A stretch of 64,000 nucleotides of DNA, taken from assembly GCF_011300875.1 (NCBI RefSeq), contig NZ_CP049862.1:2666001-2730000 (forward strand). Reading direction: 5' to 3'. Below the pieces are notes generated by a model. The model worked only from the letters and a program-made list of their open reading frames with translations, searched no databases and was not told where the DNA came from. Both the position numbers and the translations under genes were made by a program. This stretch comes from Sanguibacter sp. HDW7 (GTDB lineage Bacteria > Actinomycetota > Actinomycetes > Actinomycetales > Cellulomonadaceae). Positions 54,108 through 62,425 of the stretch are shown piece after piece. Position 1 is the first letter of the stretch, and every line of letters begins with the position of its first letter.

Positions 54108-54790
54108 CGGGCACCGCCCCGCGTGAGCGCGCCCGAGGCGGCGAGGAGCTCGTCGAGCCCCTCGCCCTCGGCGAGCATCTCCTCGAGCAGGGTGCGCAAC
54201 CGTTCGACTGCGGGGCGCAGCCGCGCGTCGAGGTGGCCGGTCGGCAGCTCGCTCACGGCGTCGCCTCGTTCGAGCGAGGCGTCGTCGACGAGCGTGACGC
54301 TCGCGGGGAGCGCGAGCTCGTCGGTGTCGCACAGCTCGCGCAGCAACGCCCGGTCAGCTGGGTGGAGGCGCACAGCGACGGGCGTCGCGGGCGCGGGCAC
54401 CGCGAGGGCCCGGGCGAGCGCCGCGCGGGCGGACCGCTCGTCGTCGGCGAGCTCGACGCCGACGACGACCACCGCGAGGTCGAGCGCGAGCGCGACGACG
54501 GTCGCGGTCGCGTCCTCGACAACGCCACCCTCACGGGCGGCAGCGGCGCCGGACGCGGCGCCGAGCGTGCACAGAGCCTCGCCGAGGCGTGCGCGGGCGT
54601 CCTCCTCGGCGGCCGCGGCCCGCTCGGCGACGCGCTGCGCCGCGAGCGACGCCGCGTCGGCCGCCGCACGGGCGCCCGCCGCCCAGCCTGCAGCGTGCCC
54701 AGCGACGCGCGCCCGCTCGCGGACCTCGGCGGTCCGGGCGGCGGCGACGACCGGCAGCTGCGTCGGCGCGAACGTCTGCTCAGCTGACAT
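54104..54790 (-). CDS. fliH: Flagellar assembly protein FliH
   Basis: FliH is the peripheral stalk that regulates FliI. The 228-residue protein has an Ala-rich helical N-terminus with GHAAGWAAGARAAADAAS and a C-terminal domain similar to the V/F-ATPase delta subunit (VAVRLHPADRALLRELCD, then the closing helices with ERLRTLLEEML). Its start (ATG 54790) lies 11 bases inside fliG. Sequence conservation is low, and the call rests on gene order and overall pattern. Confidence 0.87.
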   Translation of the reverse strand: MSAEQTFAPTQLPVVAAARTAEVRERARVAGHAAGWAAGARAAADAASLAAQRVAERAAAAEEDARARLGEALCTLGAASGAAAAREGGVVEDATATVVALALDLAVVVVGVELADDERSARAALARALAVPAPATPVAVRLHPADRALLRELCDTDELALPASVTLVDDASLERGDAVSELPTGHLDARLRPAVERLRTLLEEMLAEGEGLDELLAASGALTRGGAR

Positions 54791-55883
54791 ACTCGTCCTC
54801 GCCCTCGCGGGTGATGACGATCTGGCCGGCCTCCTCGAGGCGGCGGATGCCCTGGACGATCTCCGAGCGCGCCTCCTCGACCTGCGAGACGCGGACGGGG
54901 CCGAGCAGCTCGATCTCCTCGACGAGGTTCGTGCGGGCACGCTCGGACATGTTGCGCAGGACGGCGTCGCGCTCGGCGTCGCCCGCGCCCTTGAGCGCGA
55001 GAGCGAGCGTCGGGGCGTCGACGCCCCGCATGACGAGCTGGAGCGCACGGTCCTCGAGCAGCACGATGTCGGCAAAGACGAACATGCGCGAGCGCACCTC
55101 GTCGGCCAGGTCGGCGTCGCGGTCCTCGAGCCCCTCGAGGATGAGCTTCTCCGTGCTCGGGTCGGCACGGTTGATGATCTCGACGAGCGGCTGCACGCCG
55201 CCGATCGCGGACGACTCGCGCGGTGTGAGCACGGACGCGGACTTGCGCTCGAGCGCGTCAGCGACGGCCGCGACGATGTCAGGCGCGGCACGCTCCATGA
55301 GGGCGATGCGGTGCGCGACCTGCGCCTGCATCGCGGGCTGGAGGCCCGTGAGGATCTGCGAGGCGTGCTCGGGACGCAGGTGCGCGAGCACGAGCGCGAC
55401 CGTCTGCGGGTGCTCACCGTTGATGAGTGCGATGACCTGGCGTGCGTCGGCCTGCTGGAGGTACTCGAACGGCTTGCCGGCGAGCGAGGTCTGGAGACGC
55501 TCGAGCATCTCCCCGGCCTTCTCGGCACCCATGGCGCCCTCGAGGAGCTGGGTCGCGTAGCCGAGGCCACCGCGGGAGACCTGCTGGCTCACCGACATCG
55601 TCTCGTGGAACTCGCCGATGACGGCGTCGACGACGTCGCGGTCGATCCGCTCCATGCGGACGATCGCGGCGGTGACCTCCTCGATCTCGGGATCCGAGAG
55701 ACGCGCGAGGATGCGGGCTGCGCGGTCGCGGCCCAGCTGCATGAGGACGAGCGCGGCGCGCTGCGTGCCGGAGAGGCCCGCGATGTTGGGCCGCGGCCGG
55801 GGCCGTGGCGTCTCCTCGACGGGTCCGGCGGCGACGGAGGTCGCCTCGCCGCCTGCCGGGGCGGTCGTGGTGGCGACGGTCAT
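54780..55883 (-). CDS. fliG: Flagellar motor switch protein FliG
   Basis: FliG transmits torque from the stator. The 367-residue protein has the N-terminal FliF-binding domain (LSGTQRAALVLMQLGRDRAARIL), the middle ARM domain with EHPQTVALVLAHLRPEHAS, and the C-terminal domain. The charged torque helix DADLADEVRSRMFVFADIVLLEDRALQLVMRGVD is intact. ATG at 55883 overlaps the fliF stop by four bases. Confidence 0.96.
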   Translation of the reverse strand: MTVATTTAPAGGEATSVAAGPVEETPRPRPRPNIAGLSGTQRAALVLMQLGRDRAARILARLSDPEIEEVTAAIVRMERIDRDVVDAVIGEFHETMSVSQQVSRGGLGYATQLLEGAMGAEKAGEMLERLQTSLAGKPFEYLQQADARQVIALINGEHPQTVALVLAHLRPEHASQILTGLQPAMQAQVAHRIALMERAAPDIVAAVADALERKSASVLTPRESSAIGGVQPLVEIINRADPSTEKLILEGLEDRDADLADEVRSRMFVFADIVLLEDRALQLVMRGVDAPTLALALKGAGDAERDAVLRNMSERARTNLVEEIELLGPVRVSQVEEARSEIVQGIRRLEEAGQIVITREGEDEYVS

Positions 55884-57493
55884 GAGCGGGCCCCCGAGTC
55901 CATGAGTGCGCGGATCCGGTCGGCCATGTCGGAGGGGTCCTCGTCGGCGGCGGTCATGACCTCGGCGCGCTTGGCGTCGGCCTCGATCTGGGCCCGGTCG
56001 ACGGGGCGGGCGGCGACGAGCGTGCGCTGGGCCTCGTCGACGACGTCGAGCGCGAGCGCGGTCGGGTCGGAGGAGAGAGTCCGGACACCGATCTCCCCGA
56101 GGTCGAGGGCGAGGCGCTCGGGCTCGACGGGCGTGCGGCGTCGGCGCAGGGCGAACGCGAGGACGATGAGTGCGAGGAGAGCGACGCCGGCAATACCTGC
56201 GTTGCGGATGAGCTCCTCGCGCGCGCCGGCCTCGGCGGCGGCCGCCTCGGCGGCGAGGGCCTCGGCGGCCGCGTCGGCGGCGCTCGTGTCGAACGCCATG
56301 CGCTGGACGGTGACGACGTCGCCACGTGCGGTGTCGATGCCGGCGGCGGTCGCGACGAGCTGCTGGAGGTCGACCATGTCGAGCGCGTTGCCGGTCGCGG
56401 AGTCGACGGCGACGGACACGGACTGGCGGCGGACGGTGCCGGGCGTCTGCTCGGTGATCTCGGTGATCTTGTCGACCGCGTTGGTGACGGTGCTCGACTC
56501 GTTGAGGTACGTGCCGTCGCCGTTGCCCGAGCCGCCGGGGACGGCGATATTGTCGGGGCCGAGGACGCCCGCGCCGCCGTTGCCCGAGCCCGTGAACTCC
56601 TCGTGGCTGGTCTTCTCCGTGAGCGGCAGACGTTCCTCGGGGGTCTCGAACTTCTCCGACGTGGTCGTGCGGTTGTCGAGGTCGAGGTCGGCGGTGACGG
56701 AGACGACGGCACGCCCGTGGCCGACGATGCGGTCGAGCATCGTCTGGACGGCAGCGGCGACGCGACCCTCGTAGGCGCTGACGCGCTTGTCGGTGCCGCC
56801 GTCAGCCGCGCCGGGGGACGCACCGACCGCTGACAGGACCGTGCCGGACGAGTCGACGACGGCGACGTCGGTCGACCTCATCCCCTCGATCGACGCGGAC
56901 ACGAGGTGGGTGACGGCCTGGACCTGGTCGCTGCTGAGCGTCGTGCCGCGGTCGAGGGTGACGAAGACGGACGCGGTCGCGTCGGGGGTCTCGGAGACGA
57001 ACACGGACTTCTCGGGGAGAGCAAGGCGCACGGAGGCGGCGCGCACGCCGTCGAGGGCGCCGATCGTCGCAGCGAGCTCGCCCTCGAGAGCGCGCTTGTA
57101 CGTCGTCGTCTGCTGGAACTCCGACGAGCTCATGCCCATGTCGTCGAGGAGCGAGTAGCCGCCCTGGCTCGAGTCGGCGGGCAGGCCTGCGGCGGCGGTA
57201 GCGAGGCGCATGCGGTAGACGTCGTCACGTCCGACGAGGACGGAGCCACCACCGTCCGCGAGCTCGTAGGCGACGCCCTCGCTCTCGAGCACATCGACGA
57301 CGGCGCTCGCGTCCTTCGCGGACAAGCCCGTGAGGAGGGGGGCGTACGTGGGGCGGTTGGTCCACACGAAGAGCGCGACGACGACGAGCGCGATGCCCGC
57401 GAGCCCGATGAGGGCGAGCGTGCGCTGCGCGACGGTGAACTCGCGGACGGCGCCGCCGACGCGCCCGAGGGCGACGGAGAACTTCTCGGGCAT
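55880..57493 (-). CDS. fliF: Flagellar MS-ring protein FliF
   Basis: FliF forms the MS ring in the membrane. The 537-residue protein has membrane helices at about 28-48 and about 440-458. The ring-building motif domains include YAPLLTGLSAKDASAVVDVLESEGVAY and RVSAYEGRVAAAVQTMLDRIVG, and the FliG-binding C-terminal tail has EDPSDMADRIRALMDSG. ATG at 57493 shares one base with the fliE stop. Confidence 0.96.
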   Translation of the reverse strand: MPEKFSVALGRVGGAVREFTVAQRTLALIGLAGIALVVVALFVWTNRPTYAPLLTGLSAKDASAVVDVLESEGVAYELADGGGSVLVGRDDVYRMRLATAAAGLPADSSQGGYSLLDDMGMSSSEFQQTTTYKRALEGELAATIGALDGVRAASVRLALPEKSVFVSETPDATASVFVTLDRGTTLSSDQVQAVTHLVSASIEGMRSTDVAVVDSSGTVLSAVGASPGAADGGTDKRVSAYEGRVAAAVQTMLDRIVGHGRAVVSVTADLDLDNRTTTSEKFETPEERLPLTEKTSHEEFTGSGNGGAGVLGPDNIAVPGGSGNGDGTYLNESSTVTNAVDKITEITEQTPGTVRRQSVSVAVDSATGNALDMVDLQQLVATAAGIDTARGDVVTVQRMAFDTSAADAAAEALAAEAAAAEAGAREELIRNAGIAGVALLALIVLAFALRRRRTPVEPERLALDLGEIGVRTLSSDPTALALDVVDEAQRTLVAARPVDRAQIEADAKRAEVMTAADEDPSDMADRIRALMDSGARS

Positions 57494-57831
57494 CAGGCCT
57501 GCATCCTCATGATCTCGTTGAAGGCGTCGACCGCCTTGGTGCGGACGGTCGCGGTGAGCTCGAGCATGAGCGCGGCCTGCGACGAGGCGATCGTGTACTG
57601 GTGGACGTCCTGGAGGTCTCCGGTGACGGAGCGGACCGCGAGGGCGTCGGACGTCTCCTGCGTGGCGCGCAGCTCGTCGAGCGCGCCGACGAGCACGCCG
57701 CCGAAGCCGCCGTCGCCGCTGGACGCGGCGACGGGACGGGCGGGGCTGACGGTGGTGCCGATCGCGGCGAGCGCGTCGTCGCCGAGATAGCGGGTCGGCG
57801 TGGTGCCGATCGCGGAGACGGCGTCGATCAT
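57493..57831 (-). CDS. fliE: Flagellar hook-basal body protein FliE
   Basis: FliE joins the MS ring and the rod. The 112-residue protein has the helical C-terminal FliE domain, from VHQYTIASSQAALMLELTATVRTKAVDAFNEIMRMQ, which is the standard signature. The N-terminal half is Gly/Ala-rich. The start is ATG at 57831 and shares one base with the flgC stop. Confidence 0.93.
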   Translation of the reverse strand: MIDAVSAIGTTPTRYLGDDALAAIGTTVSPARPVAASSGDGGFGGVLVGALDELRATQETSDALAVRSVTGDLQDVHQYTIASSQAALMLELTATVRTKAVDAFNEIMRMQA

Positions 57832-58223
57832 CAGGACCGTCCGATCTGCAGCGCGGCCTCGTAGGTCTCCTTGGCACGGTCGACGACCGTCGCGGAGGCC
57901 TGGTAGCCGCGCTGCGCCATGATGAGCTGGGTCATCTGGGAGGACATGTCGATCTCGGGGTAGCGGACGTAACCGTCCTCGTCCGCGAGCGGGTGCGTGG
58001 GTTCGTGGACCAGGCGACCCTCGGCCGGGCCGAGGACCGTGCCACGGACCTCCACCCCCCCTCCCGCCATCTCGCCGGCGACGATGTAGCGGGCGCGGAA
58101 GGCGCTCTCGTCGGACGAGGTGGCGTTGTTGACGTTCGTGAGGTTGTCGCTCACCGCATCGAGCCACTTGCGGTGGACGGTGAGCCCCGTGCTCGCGATG
58201 CCGATCGCTCCGAAGATCGTCAT
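57831..58223 (-). CDS. flgC: Flagellar rod protein FlgC
   Basis: FlgC is a proximal rod protein. The 130-residue product has the N-terminal helix IFGAIGIASTGLTVHRKWLDAVSDNLTNVNNA and the C-terminal helix QMTQLIMAQRGYQASATVVDRAKETYEAALQIG, both standard D0 elements. It starts one base after flgB ends. Confidence 0.95.
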   Translation of the reverse strand: MTIFGAIGIASTGLTVHRKWLDAVSDNLTNVNNATSSDESAFRARYIVAGEMAGGGVEVRGTVLGPAEGRLVHEPTHPLADEDGYVRYPEIDMSSQMTQLIMAQRGYQASATVVDRAKETYEAALQIGRS

Positions 58224-58224
58224 C

Positions 58225-58563
58225 TCAGCTCCTCAGTGCGGTGCGGACCGAGCTGAACTTGCCGTCGACGGCGCGCGTGGCGAGCTGGACGCGCAGCACG
58301 GTGTCGATGTTCGAGAGCGTCTCGGTGTCGAGGTTGACGTTGTTGCCGTCGAGGCGGGTGGGCTCGAGGCTGCGCTCCGTCGTCGCGGCGACGTGACCCT
58401 CGCCCGAGCGGACGGCGCTCAGCAGCTGCTCCTCGAACGCGACGCGCTTGGCGTGGTAGCCCGGGGTCTGGACGTTGGCGACGTTGTCGGCGATCGCACG
58501 TTGGCGGTCGGCCAGGCCGTCAAGTGCGCTCGCGAGCGCTGACAGGGTCACGGATTCGAGCAC
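58225..58563 (-). CDS. flgB: Flagellar rod protein FlgB
   Basis: FlgB is the proximal rod protein, first gene of the basal-body unit. The 112-residue product has the rod signature LADRQRAIADNVANVQTPGYHAKRVAFEEQL and the C-terminal LDTETLSNIDTVLRVQLATRAVDGKFS. The start is GTG at 58563. A FliA-type promoter lies 74 bases upstream, and the unit continues through flgC, fliE, fliF, fliG, fliH, fliI, fliJ, fliK, flgD and flgE. Confidence 0.95.
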   Translation of the reverse strand: MLESVTLSALASALDGLADRQRAIADNVANVQTPGYHAKRVAFEEQLLSAVRSGEGHVAATTERSLEPTRLDGNNVNLDTETLSNIDTVLRVQLATRAVDGKFSSVRTALRS

Positions 58564-58636
58564 GCGTCGCCTCCAGGGTCGAACGGTGTGGTGTGCCGAT
58601 CCATGGCCTCATGACGAGCAGTCCGTTGCTCGCTGG

Positions 58637-58666
58637 TCCCATCGGACGTCGGCCTGCCCCCATGAG
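58637..58666 (-). promoter_or_regulatory. FliA-type promoter of the flgB unit
   Basis: On the minus strand: CTCA, 17 bases, CCGATGGGA, 74 bases before the flgB start and downstream of three hairpins that end the fliC-side transcripts. Confidence 0.78.
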
Positions 58667-58675
58667 GAAAGTGAT

Positions 58676-58707
58676 GCGCAGTTTCTCTGCGCGGCCGATG
58701 GCCGCGC
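58676..58707. other. Two overlapping hairpins upstream of the flgB promoter
   Basis: GCGCAG-TTTCT-CTGCGC (58676-58692) and GCGCGGCC-GAT-GGCCGCGC (58689-58707) share four bases, so only one can fold at a time. They lie between the terminator at 58719 and the flgB -35 box. Confidence 0.55.
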
Positions 58708-58718
58708 CCGGGAGCGGA

Positions 58719-58749
58719 CAGCGACCGCCCCGGGGAGGCCCGGTCGCTG
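58719..58749 (-). terminator. Terminator of the fliC-fliD-fliS side
   Basis: Nine-base perfect arms CAGCGACCG/CGGTCGCTG with a GC-rich 13-base loop lie 43 bases beyond the stop of the small gene after fliS. Confidence 0.7.
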
Positions 58750-58792
58750 CGGTGCCACGCGCGTTGCGCCCTGGTGCGGGTGCTCTGTGTCC

Positions 58793-59122
58793 TCAGCCCT
58801 CGGCGTCGAGGTAGACGGGCTTGGAGCGGTCCGTGCCTTCGTCGAGGACGCGGGAACGGACCCGCGTCACGTTGAGCGCGCGCGCGAGGCGCGCCGCCGT
58901 CGCGCGCTGTGCGGCGAGGACGTCCTTCGCGCGTTCGGAGAGCTCTGCAGGGAGCGGACCGAGCCCCTGGGGGACGCGCCACGCGGTCGCGCGACGCAGG
59001 ACCATCGGCGCGATCGCGTCGGGCGAGACGTCGAGCATCGCGTTCGTCTCGACGAGGTCCGCCTCGAGCACGTCGAGCGCTCGGGCCCAGGCGTCGATGT
59101 CGGGTGAGGTCATGATGGCCAC
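58793..59122 (-). CDS. Unknown small helical protein after fliS (FliT-like position)
   Basis: I do not recognise a family. The 109-residue product is predicted mostly helical and begins MAIMTSPDIDAWARALDVLEADL. It ends with a short basic and acidic tail. It directly follows fliS, where small export chaperones (FliT in enterics) lie, and has the right size, so a chaperone for FliD or another export substrate is a reasonable guess only. The start may be GTG 59122 or ATG 59113; neither has a clear ribosome site. It is the last gene before a terminator. Confidence 0.65.
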   Translation of the reverse strand: MAIMTSPDIDAWARALDVLEADLVETNAMLDVSPDAIAPMVLRRATAWRVPQGLGPLPAELSERAKDVLAAQRATAARLARALNVTRVRSRVLDEGTDRSKPVYLDAEG

Positions 59123-59128
59123 GGCGGC

Positions 59129-59575
59129 TCAGGCGATGCCGAGGTCGCCGCGCGGTCCCACGGTCCGCTCGGGCGCCGGGATGCCCCGGGCCTCGACGTT
59201 GATCTCGTGGAGCGCCCCGTGCCAGGCGTCGCGCAGCCCGGCGACGTGCGTGCGGCACGTCGCGAGCCGCGCGGCGTCGAGCGTGACCGTCGCGCCCATC
59301 GTCTCGGTGAGCAGGTGCGTGTAGAGCGCGAAGAGCTCCTTCGCGCCGTCCCAGAACGAGAGGTCGAGGGTCGACATGAGCTCGGCGAGGATGTCCTGCG
59401 CGTGGCTCGCGTGCTGCACGGTCGCGGAGCGGTCGCGCGCCTCGGCGGCCGCGCCGGCACGCTCGAGGTCGAGGACCAAGCGGTCGTACATCATGGTGAC
59501 GAGGCGCTCAGGGCTCGCGGAGAGCACGGACTCGCGCAGGAACTGTGCGCGGCGGGCGGTGGCGGTGGCGGTCAC
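59129..59575 (-). CDS. fliS: Flagellin export chaperone FliS
   Basis: FliS binds the C-terminus of flagellin before export. The 148-residue protein is a helical bundle with the family start RRAQFLRESVLSASPERLVTMMYDRLVLDLERA and later HASHAQDILAELMSTLDLS. GTG at 59575 overlaps the fliD stop by four bases; the longer upstream frame is not a real N-terminus. Confidence 0.92.
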   Translation of the reverse strand: MTATATARRAQFLRESVLSASPERLVTMMYDRLVLDLERAGAAAEARDRSATVQHASHAQDILAELMSTLDLSFWDGAKELFALYTHLLTETMGATVTLDAARLATCRTHVAGLRDAWHGALHEINVEARGIPAPERTVGPRGDLGIA

Positions 59576-60927
59576 TTCTTCGTCCCCGAGCTCAGCTGGT
59601 TGATCTGCTGCTCGAGCCAGCTCGACGTCGAGTTGAGCTTCGAGAGCGAGACCTCGAGTGCCGCGTACGTGCGCTCGAGGGCGGCGCGGCGGACGGCGAG
59701 GCGGTCGTCCCACGCGATGATGCGGTTGCCGAGGTCCTTGACGGTGTCCTCGCCGCCGCGGATGCGGGACGTGAGGGTTCCGTCGGAGGTGTCGGAGGCG
59801 CGCTTGGCGATGTCGCCGGTCGCGCTGGCGAGCGCGGTCGTGAGCGCCTGGGCCTTGGCCGGGTCGCCGGCGAGGGCGTCGCCGAAGGCCTTCTCGTCGA
59901 ACGCGTAGCGGCCGTCACGGCCGAGCGTGATGCCGATGCTCCCGAGGGACTCCCCATCGACGGTGAGGCCGGCGGCCGAGAGCATCTCGGTGCCGAGGCC
60001 GCGGACGAGGCTCTCGCTCGCGAGCACCCCGGGGTTGAGCCTGGTCGAGCCGTCCTCGTTCGTCGTCGTCGACGCCTTCGTCCGCGAGGCGATCTCCTCG
60101 AGCAGGACGTTGAGATTGGACACGAGGCCCTTGGCACTCTTCGTGAGCGCCGCGTCGTCGCGGGTGAGGTCGACCGTGACGGGCTCGGTCGTCGTCGCGC
60201 CGAGCGTGAGGGTGACTCCGTCGACCAGCCCGGTGACGGCGTTCGACGTGCTCGTCACGGTGCGCTCGGCGGCGCTGCCGGGGAAGAGGGTGACCTGCGC
60301 GTCGGAGGCCGCGGAGATCTCGGTGAGGCCGACGGCGCGCGTGCCGCTCGTCGTCACGGCCTCGACGGAGAAGTCGTTCGCCGCACCGGTGCTCTTCGCG
60401 GTGAGCTGGAGCCTGTGCTCGGGGGCGCCGGCGGTGCCGACGTTGATGATCGAGGCGCGCACACCGAGATCAGCCTTGTTGACGGCCGCGGCGAGGTCGC
60501 GCGGGTCGGTGCTCAGCGCGGTGACCGTCACCGGGGTGCCGGAGCCGACGCGGAGCACGAGCGCGGGGTTCGCGGGGTCGAGGTCGGCGGGGACGTCGAC
60601 GAGCGAGGACTGCGCGGTCGCGAGGGCGTCGACGGTGAGGCGGAGGGAGCCGGCCGTGGCCCTGCTGTCGACGGAGACCGTGACGGCCGTCGAGCTCGAC
60701 CTCGCGGTGACGGCGGTCCACGAGGCCGGGTCGGCGATCTTCGTCGCGGACTCGGCGAGGGAGGCGAAGCGAGTGTTGAGGCCCTGGAGCGCGGAGACGA
60801 CGGCCGAGGTCGACGTCTTCTTCATGCTGAGGAGGGTCTGCTGGTTCGCCTCGAGCTGCAAGAGCTGGTTGATGATCTTCGACGTCTCGAGACCCGAGAC
60901 GATGCCGTCGATGCCGATGCCGGCCAT
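59572..60927 (-). CDS. fliD: Flagellar cap protein FliD
   Basis: FliD forms the filament cap. The 451-residue protein has the N-terminal D0 region GIDGIVSGLETSKIINQLLQLEANQQ, beta-rich variable domains, and a C-terminal coiled-coil region ending LEVSLSKLNSTSSWLEQQINQLSSGTKK. It is coupled to fliS downstream. No FliA-type promoter was found between fliC and fliD; expression may come by read-through from the fliC promoter past the fliC terminator, or from an unseen promoter. Confidence 0.94.
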   Translation of the reverse strand: MAGIGIDGIVSGLETSKIINQLLQLEANQQTLLSMKKTSTSAVVSALQGLNTRFASLAESATKIADPASWTAVTARSSSTAVTVSVDSRATAGSLRLTVDALATAQSSLVDVPADLDPANPALVLRVGSGTPVTVTALSTDPRDLAAAVNKADLGVRASIINVGTAGAPEHRLQLTAKSTGAANDFSVEAVTTSGTRAVGLTEISAASDAQVTLFPGSAAERTVTSTSNAVTGLVDGVTLTLGATTTEPVTVDLTRDDAALTKSAKGLVSNLNVLLEEIASRTKASTTTNEDGSTRLNPGVLASESLVRGLGTEMLSAAGLTVDGESLGSIGITLGRDGRYAFDEKAFGDALAGDPAKAQALTTALASATGDIAKRASDTSDGTLTSRIRGGEDTVKDLGNRIIAWDDRLAVRRAALERTYAALEVSLSKLNSTSSWLEQQINQLSSGTKK

Positions 60928-60973
60928 GTGGGTGGTCCCTTCCGGGTCCGCGCGCGGTGCACGGTGTGCGGAG

Positions 60974-61026
60974 GCACGGCGCGAGCCGTGCGGGTGCGGC
61001 GGGGGCCGCGTCGAGATGCGACGCGG
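60974..61026. other. Two small hairpins in the fliC-fliD gap
   Basis: GCACGGC-GCGA-GCCGTGC (60974-60991) and CCGCGTCG-AGATG-CGACGCGG (61006-61026) are perfect stems in the region upstream of fliD. They could structure the fliD leader if transcripts read through from fliC. The whole gap (60928-61147) has no gene. Confidence 0.5.
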
Positions 61027-61068
61027 GGCCGCGGTGCAGGCACGGCGTACCGCGTCCTGGGTGGACGA

Positions 61069-61102
61069 CTGACGGCGGGCGGACGAGTCCGCCCGCCGTC
61101 AG
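61069..61102 (-). terminator. Terminator after fliC
   Basis: A perfect 16-pair stem, CTGACGGCGGGCGGAC, with a two-base loop lies 46 bases beyond the fliC stop. It should end most fliC transcripts before fliD. Confidence 0.82.
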
Positions 61103-61147
61103 GGTCTGGCTGCTCCCCGGGTCACGGCCTGGGGCGTGACCGTCAGA

Positions 61148-62284
61148 TCACTGGAGGAGCTGGAGGACGCTCTGGGGGATCGACTTCGCCTGGGCGAGCA
61201 TCGCGGTGCCCGCCTGCGAGAGGATCTGCGAGCGCGTGAAGTTCACCATCTCCGCCGCCATGTCCGTGTCGCGGATGCGGCTCTCCGACGCGGACAGGTT
61301 CTCCGCCGCGACGTTGAGGTTGTTGATGGTGTGGTCGAAGCGGTTCTGGACCGCACCGAGCTGCGAACGCGTCTTGGAGACGTTGCTGATCGCAGTGTCG
61401 ATCGCGTTGATCGCCGCGTCGGCACCGCCGCCGGCAGCAGCAGCCGCGCCGGTCTCACCGGCGACCGTCGCGCCGGTGATGCCGCCGCCCGCGACGGTGA
61501 CCTTGCCGAAGGAGTCGACGTTCGCCGAGAAGTTGGTGTTCTTCACGGCGTCCTTGAGGGCGGCGTCGAGGATCCCCTGGTTCGTCTTGGCGTCCGCGGA
61601 GGTGCCGCCCGTCGCCCAGCCCGTGAGGTCGAGGTCGAGGGTCGTGGTGCCGGACCCTGTGGTGATCTCGAGCGCACCGGTGCCCGTCGGGGCGGTCGCC
61701 GCGAAGAGGTCGACGTCCGCCGTGATCGAGGACGCGGACGCGGTGATGTCGACGCCGTCGACGCCGAGGCCCGCGGCGCTCATCGAGCCGCCCGTGAGGT
61801 CGACCGTGATCTTGTCAGCGGCCGAGGTGTTGGCACCGACCTGGAACGAGCCCGTGTAGGAGCCGTCGAGCAGCGCCTTGCCGTTGAACTTCGTGGTGTC
61901 GGCGATGCGCGTGAGCTCGGTCTTGAGCTCGTTCATCTCGTCCTGGATGTTCCCCTTGGCGGCGTCGTTGAGACCACCGTCGTTCGCTGCCTGGACGGAG
62001 AGGGTGCGCATACGCTGGAGGATGGAGTGCGTCTCGGTGAGCGCACCCTCAGCGGTCTGGACGACGGAGATGCCGTCCTGGGCGTTGCGGACGGCCTGCT
62101 TGGTGCCGCCGATCTGGGCACGCATGCCCTCGGAGATCGCGAGGCCCGCAGCGTCGTCGGCGGCGCGGTTGATGCGGAGACCCGACGAGAGCTTCTCGAG
62201 CGAGCGCGAGAGGTCGCTCTGCGTGCTCGAGAGGTTGCGGTAGGCGTTGAGCGCCGCGACGTTGGTGTTGATCGAGAGAGCCAT
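61148..62284 (-). CDS. fliC: Flagellin FliC
   Basis: This 378-residue flagellin has the conserved N-terminal D0/D1 (SINTNVAALNAYRNLSSTQSDLSRSLEKLSSGLRINRAADDAAGLAISE) and C-terminal D1/D0 (RFDHTINNLNVAAENLSASESRIRDTDMAAEMVNFTRSQILSQAGTAMLAQA). The variable surface region lies at about 150-275 and is Ser/Thr/Ala/Gly-rich. There is no signal peptide; export is by the type III system with FliS as chaperone. Regulation is by the FliA-type promoter 60 bases upstream and a hairpin terminator downstream. Many Ser/Thr residues in the surface domain are compatible with O-glycosylation, but no dedicated transferase is seen. Confidence 0.96.
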   Translation of the reverse strand: MALSINTNVAALNAYRNLSSTQSDLSRSLEKLSSGLRINRAADDAAGLAISEGMRAQIGGTKQAVRNAQDGISVVQTAEGALTETHSILQRMRTLSVQAANDGGLNDAAKGNIQDEMNELKTELTRIADTTKFNGKALLDGSYTGSFQVGANTSAADKITVDLTGGSMSAAGLGVDGVDITASASSITADVDLFAATAPTGTGALEITTGSGTTTLDLDLTGWATGGTSADAKTNQGILDAALKDAVKNTNFSANVDSFGKVTVAGGGITGATVAGETGAAAAAGGGADAAINAIDTAISNVSKTRSQLGAVQNRFDHTINNLNVAAENLSASESRIRDTDMAAEMVNFTRSQILSQAGTAMLAQAKSIPQSVLQLLQ

Positions 62285-62343
62285 GGTGTTTCTCCTCCTT
62301 GAAGTGGCCCGGAACCAGATGCCCGTCCGTGGGCTTCTGCTGT

Positions 62344-62373
62344 CCTCATCGGGCCTTGCCCGCGAGGTGTGAG
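62344..62373 (-). promoter_or_regulatory. FliA-type promoter of fliC
   Basis: On the minus strand: CTCA, 17 bases, CCGATGAGG. The flagellin gene is the classical FliA target, so this copy anchors the assignment of the other sites to FliA. Confidence 0.8.
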
Positions 62374-62425
62374 GTTTTCCCGGAAGGAATTTGCGTGTGA
62401 TTCCCGCGCACCCCTCCGTGCCCTC

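Noticed and set aside
53388-56774. A 1128-residue open frame on the plus strand across fliF, fliG, fliH and fliI
   Set aside because: It is antisense to four flagellar genes with clear family signatures and has biased low-complexity composition. Long shadow frames are normal at this GC content.
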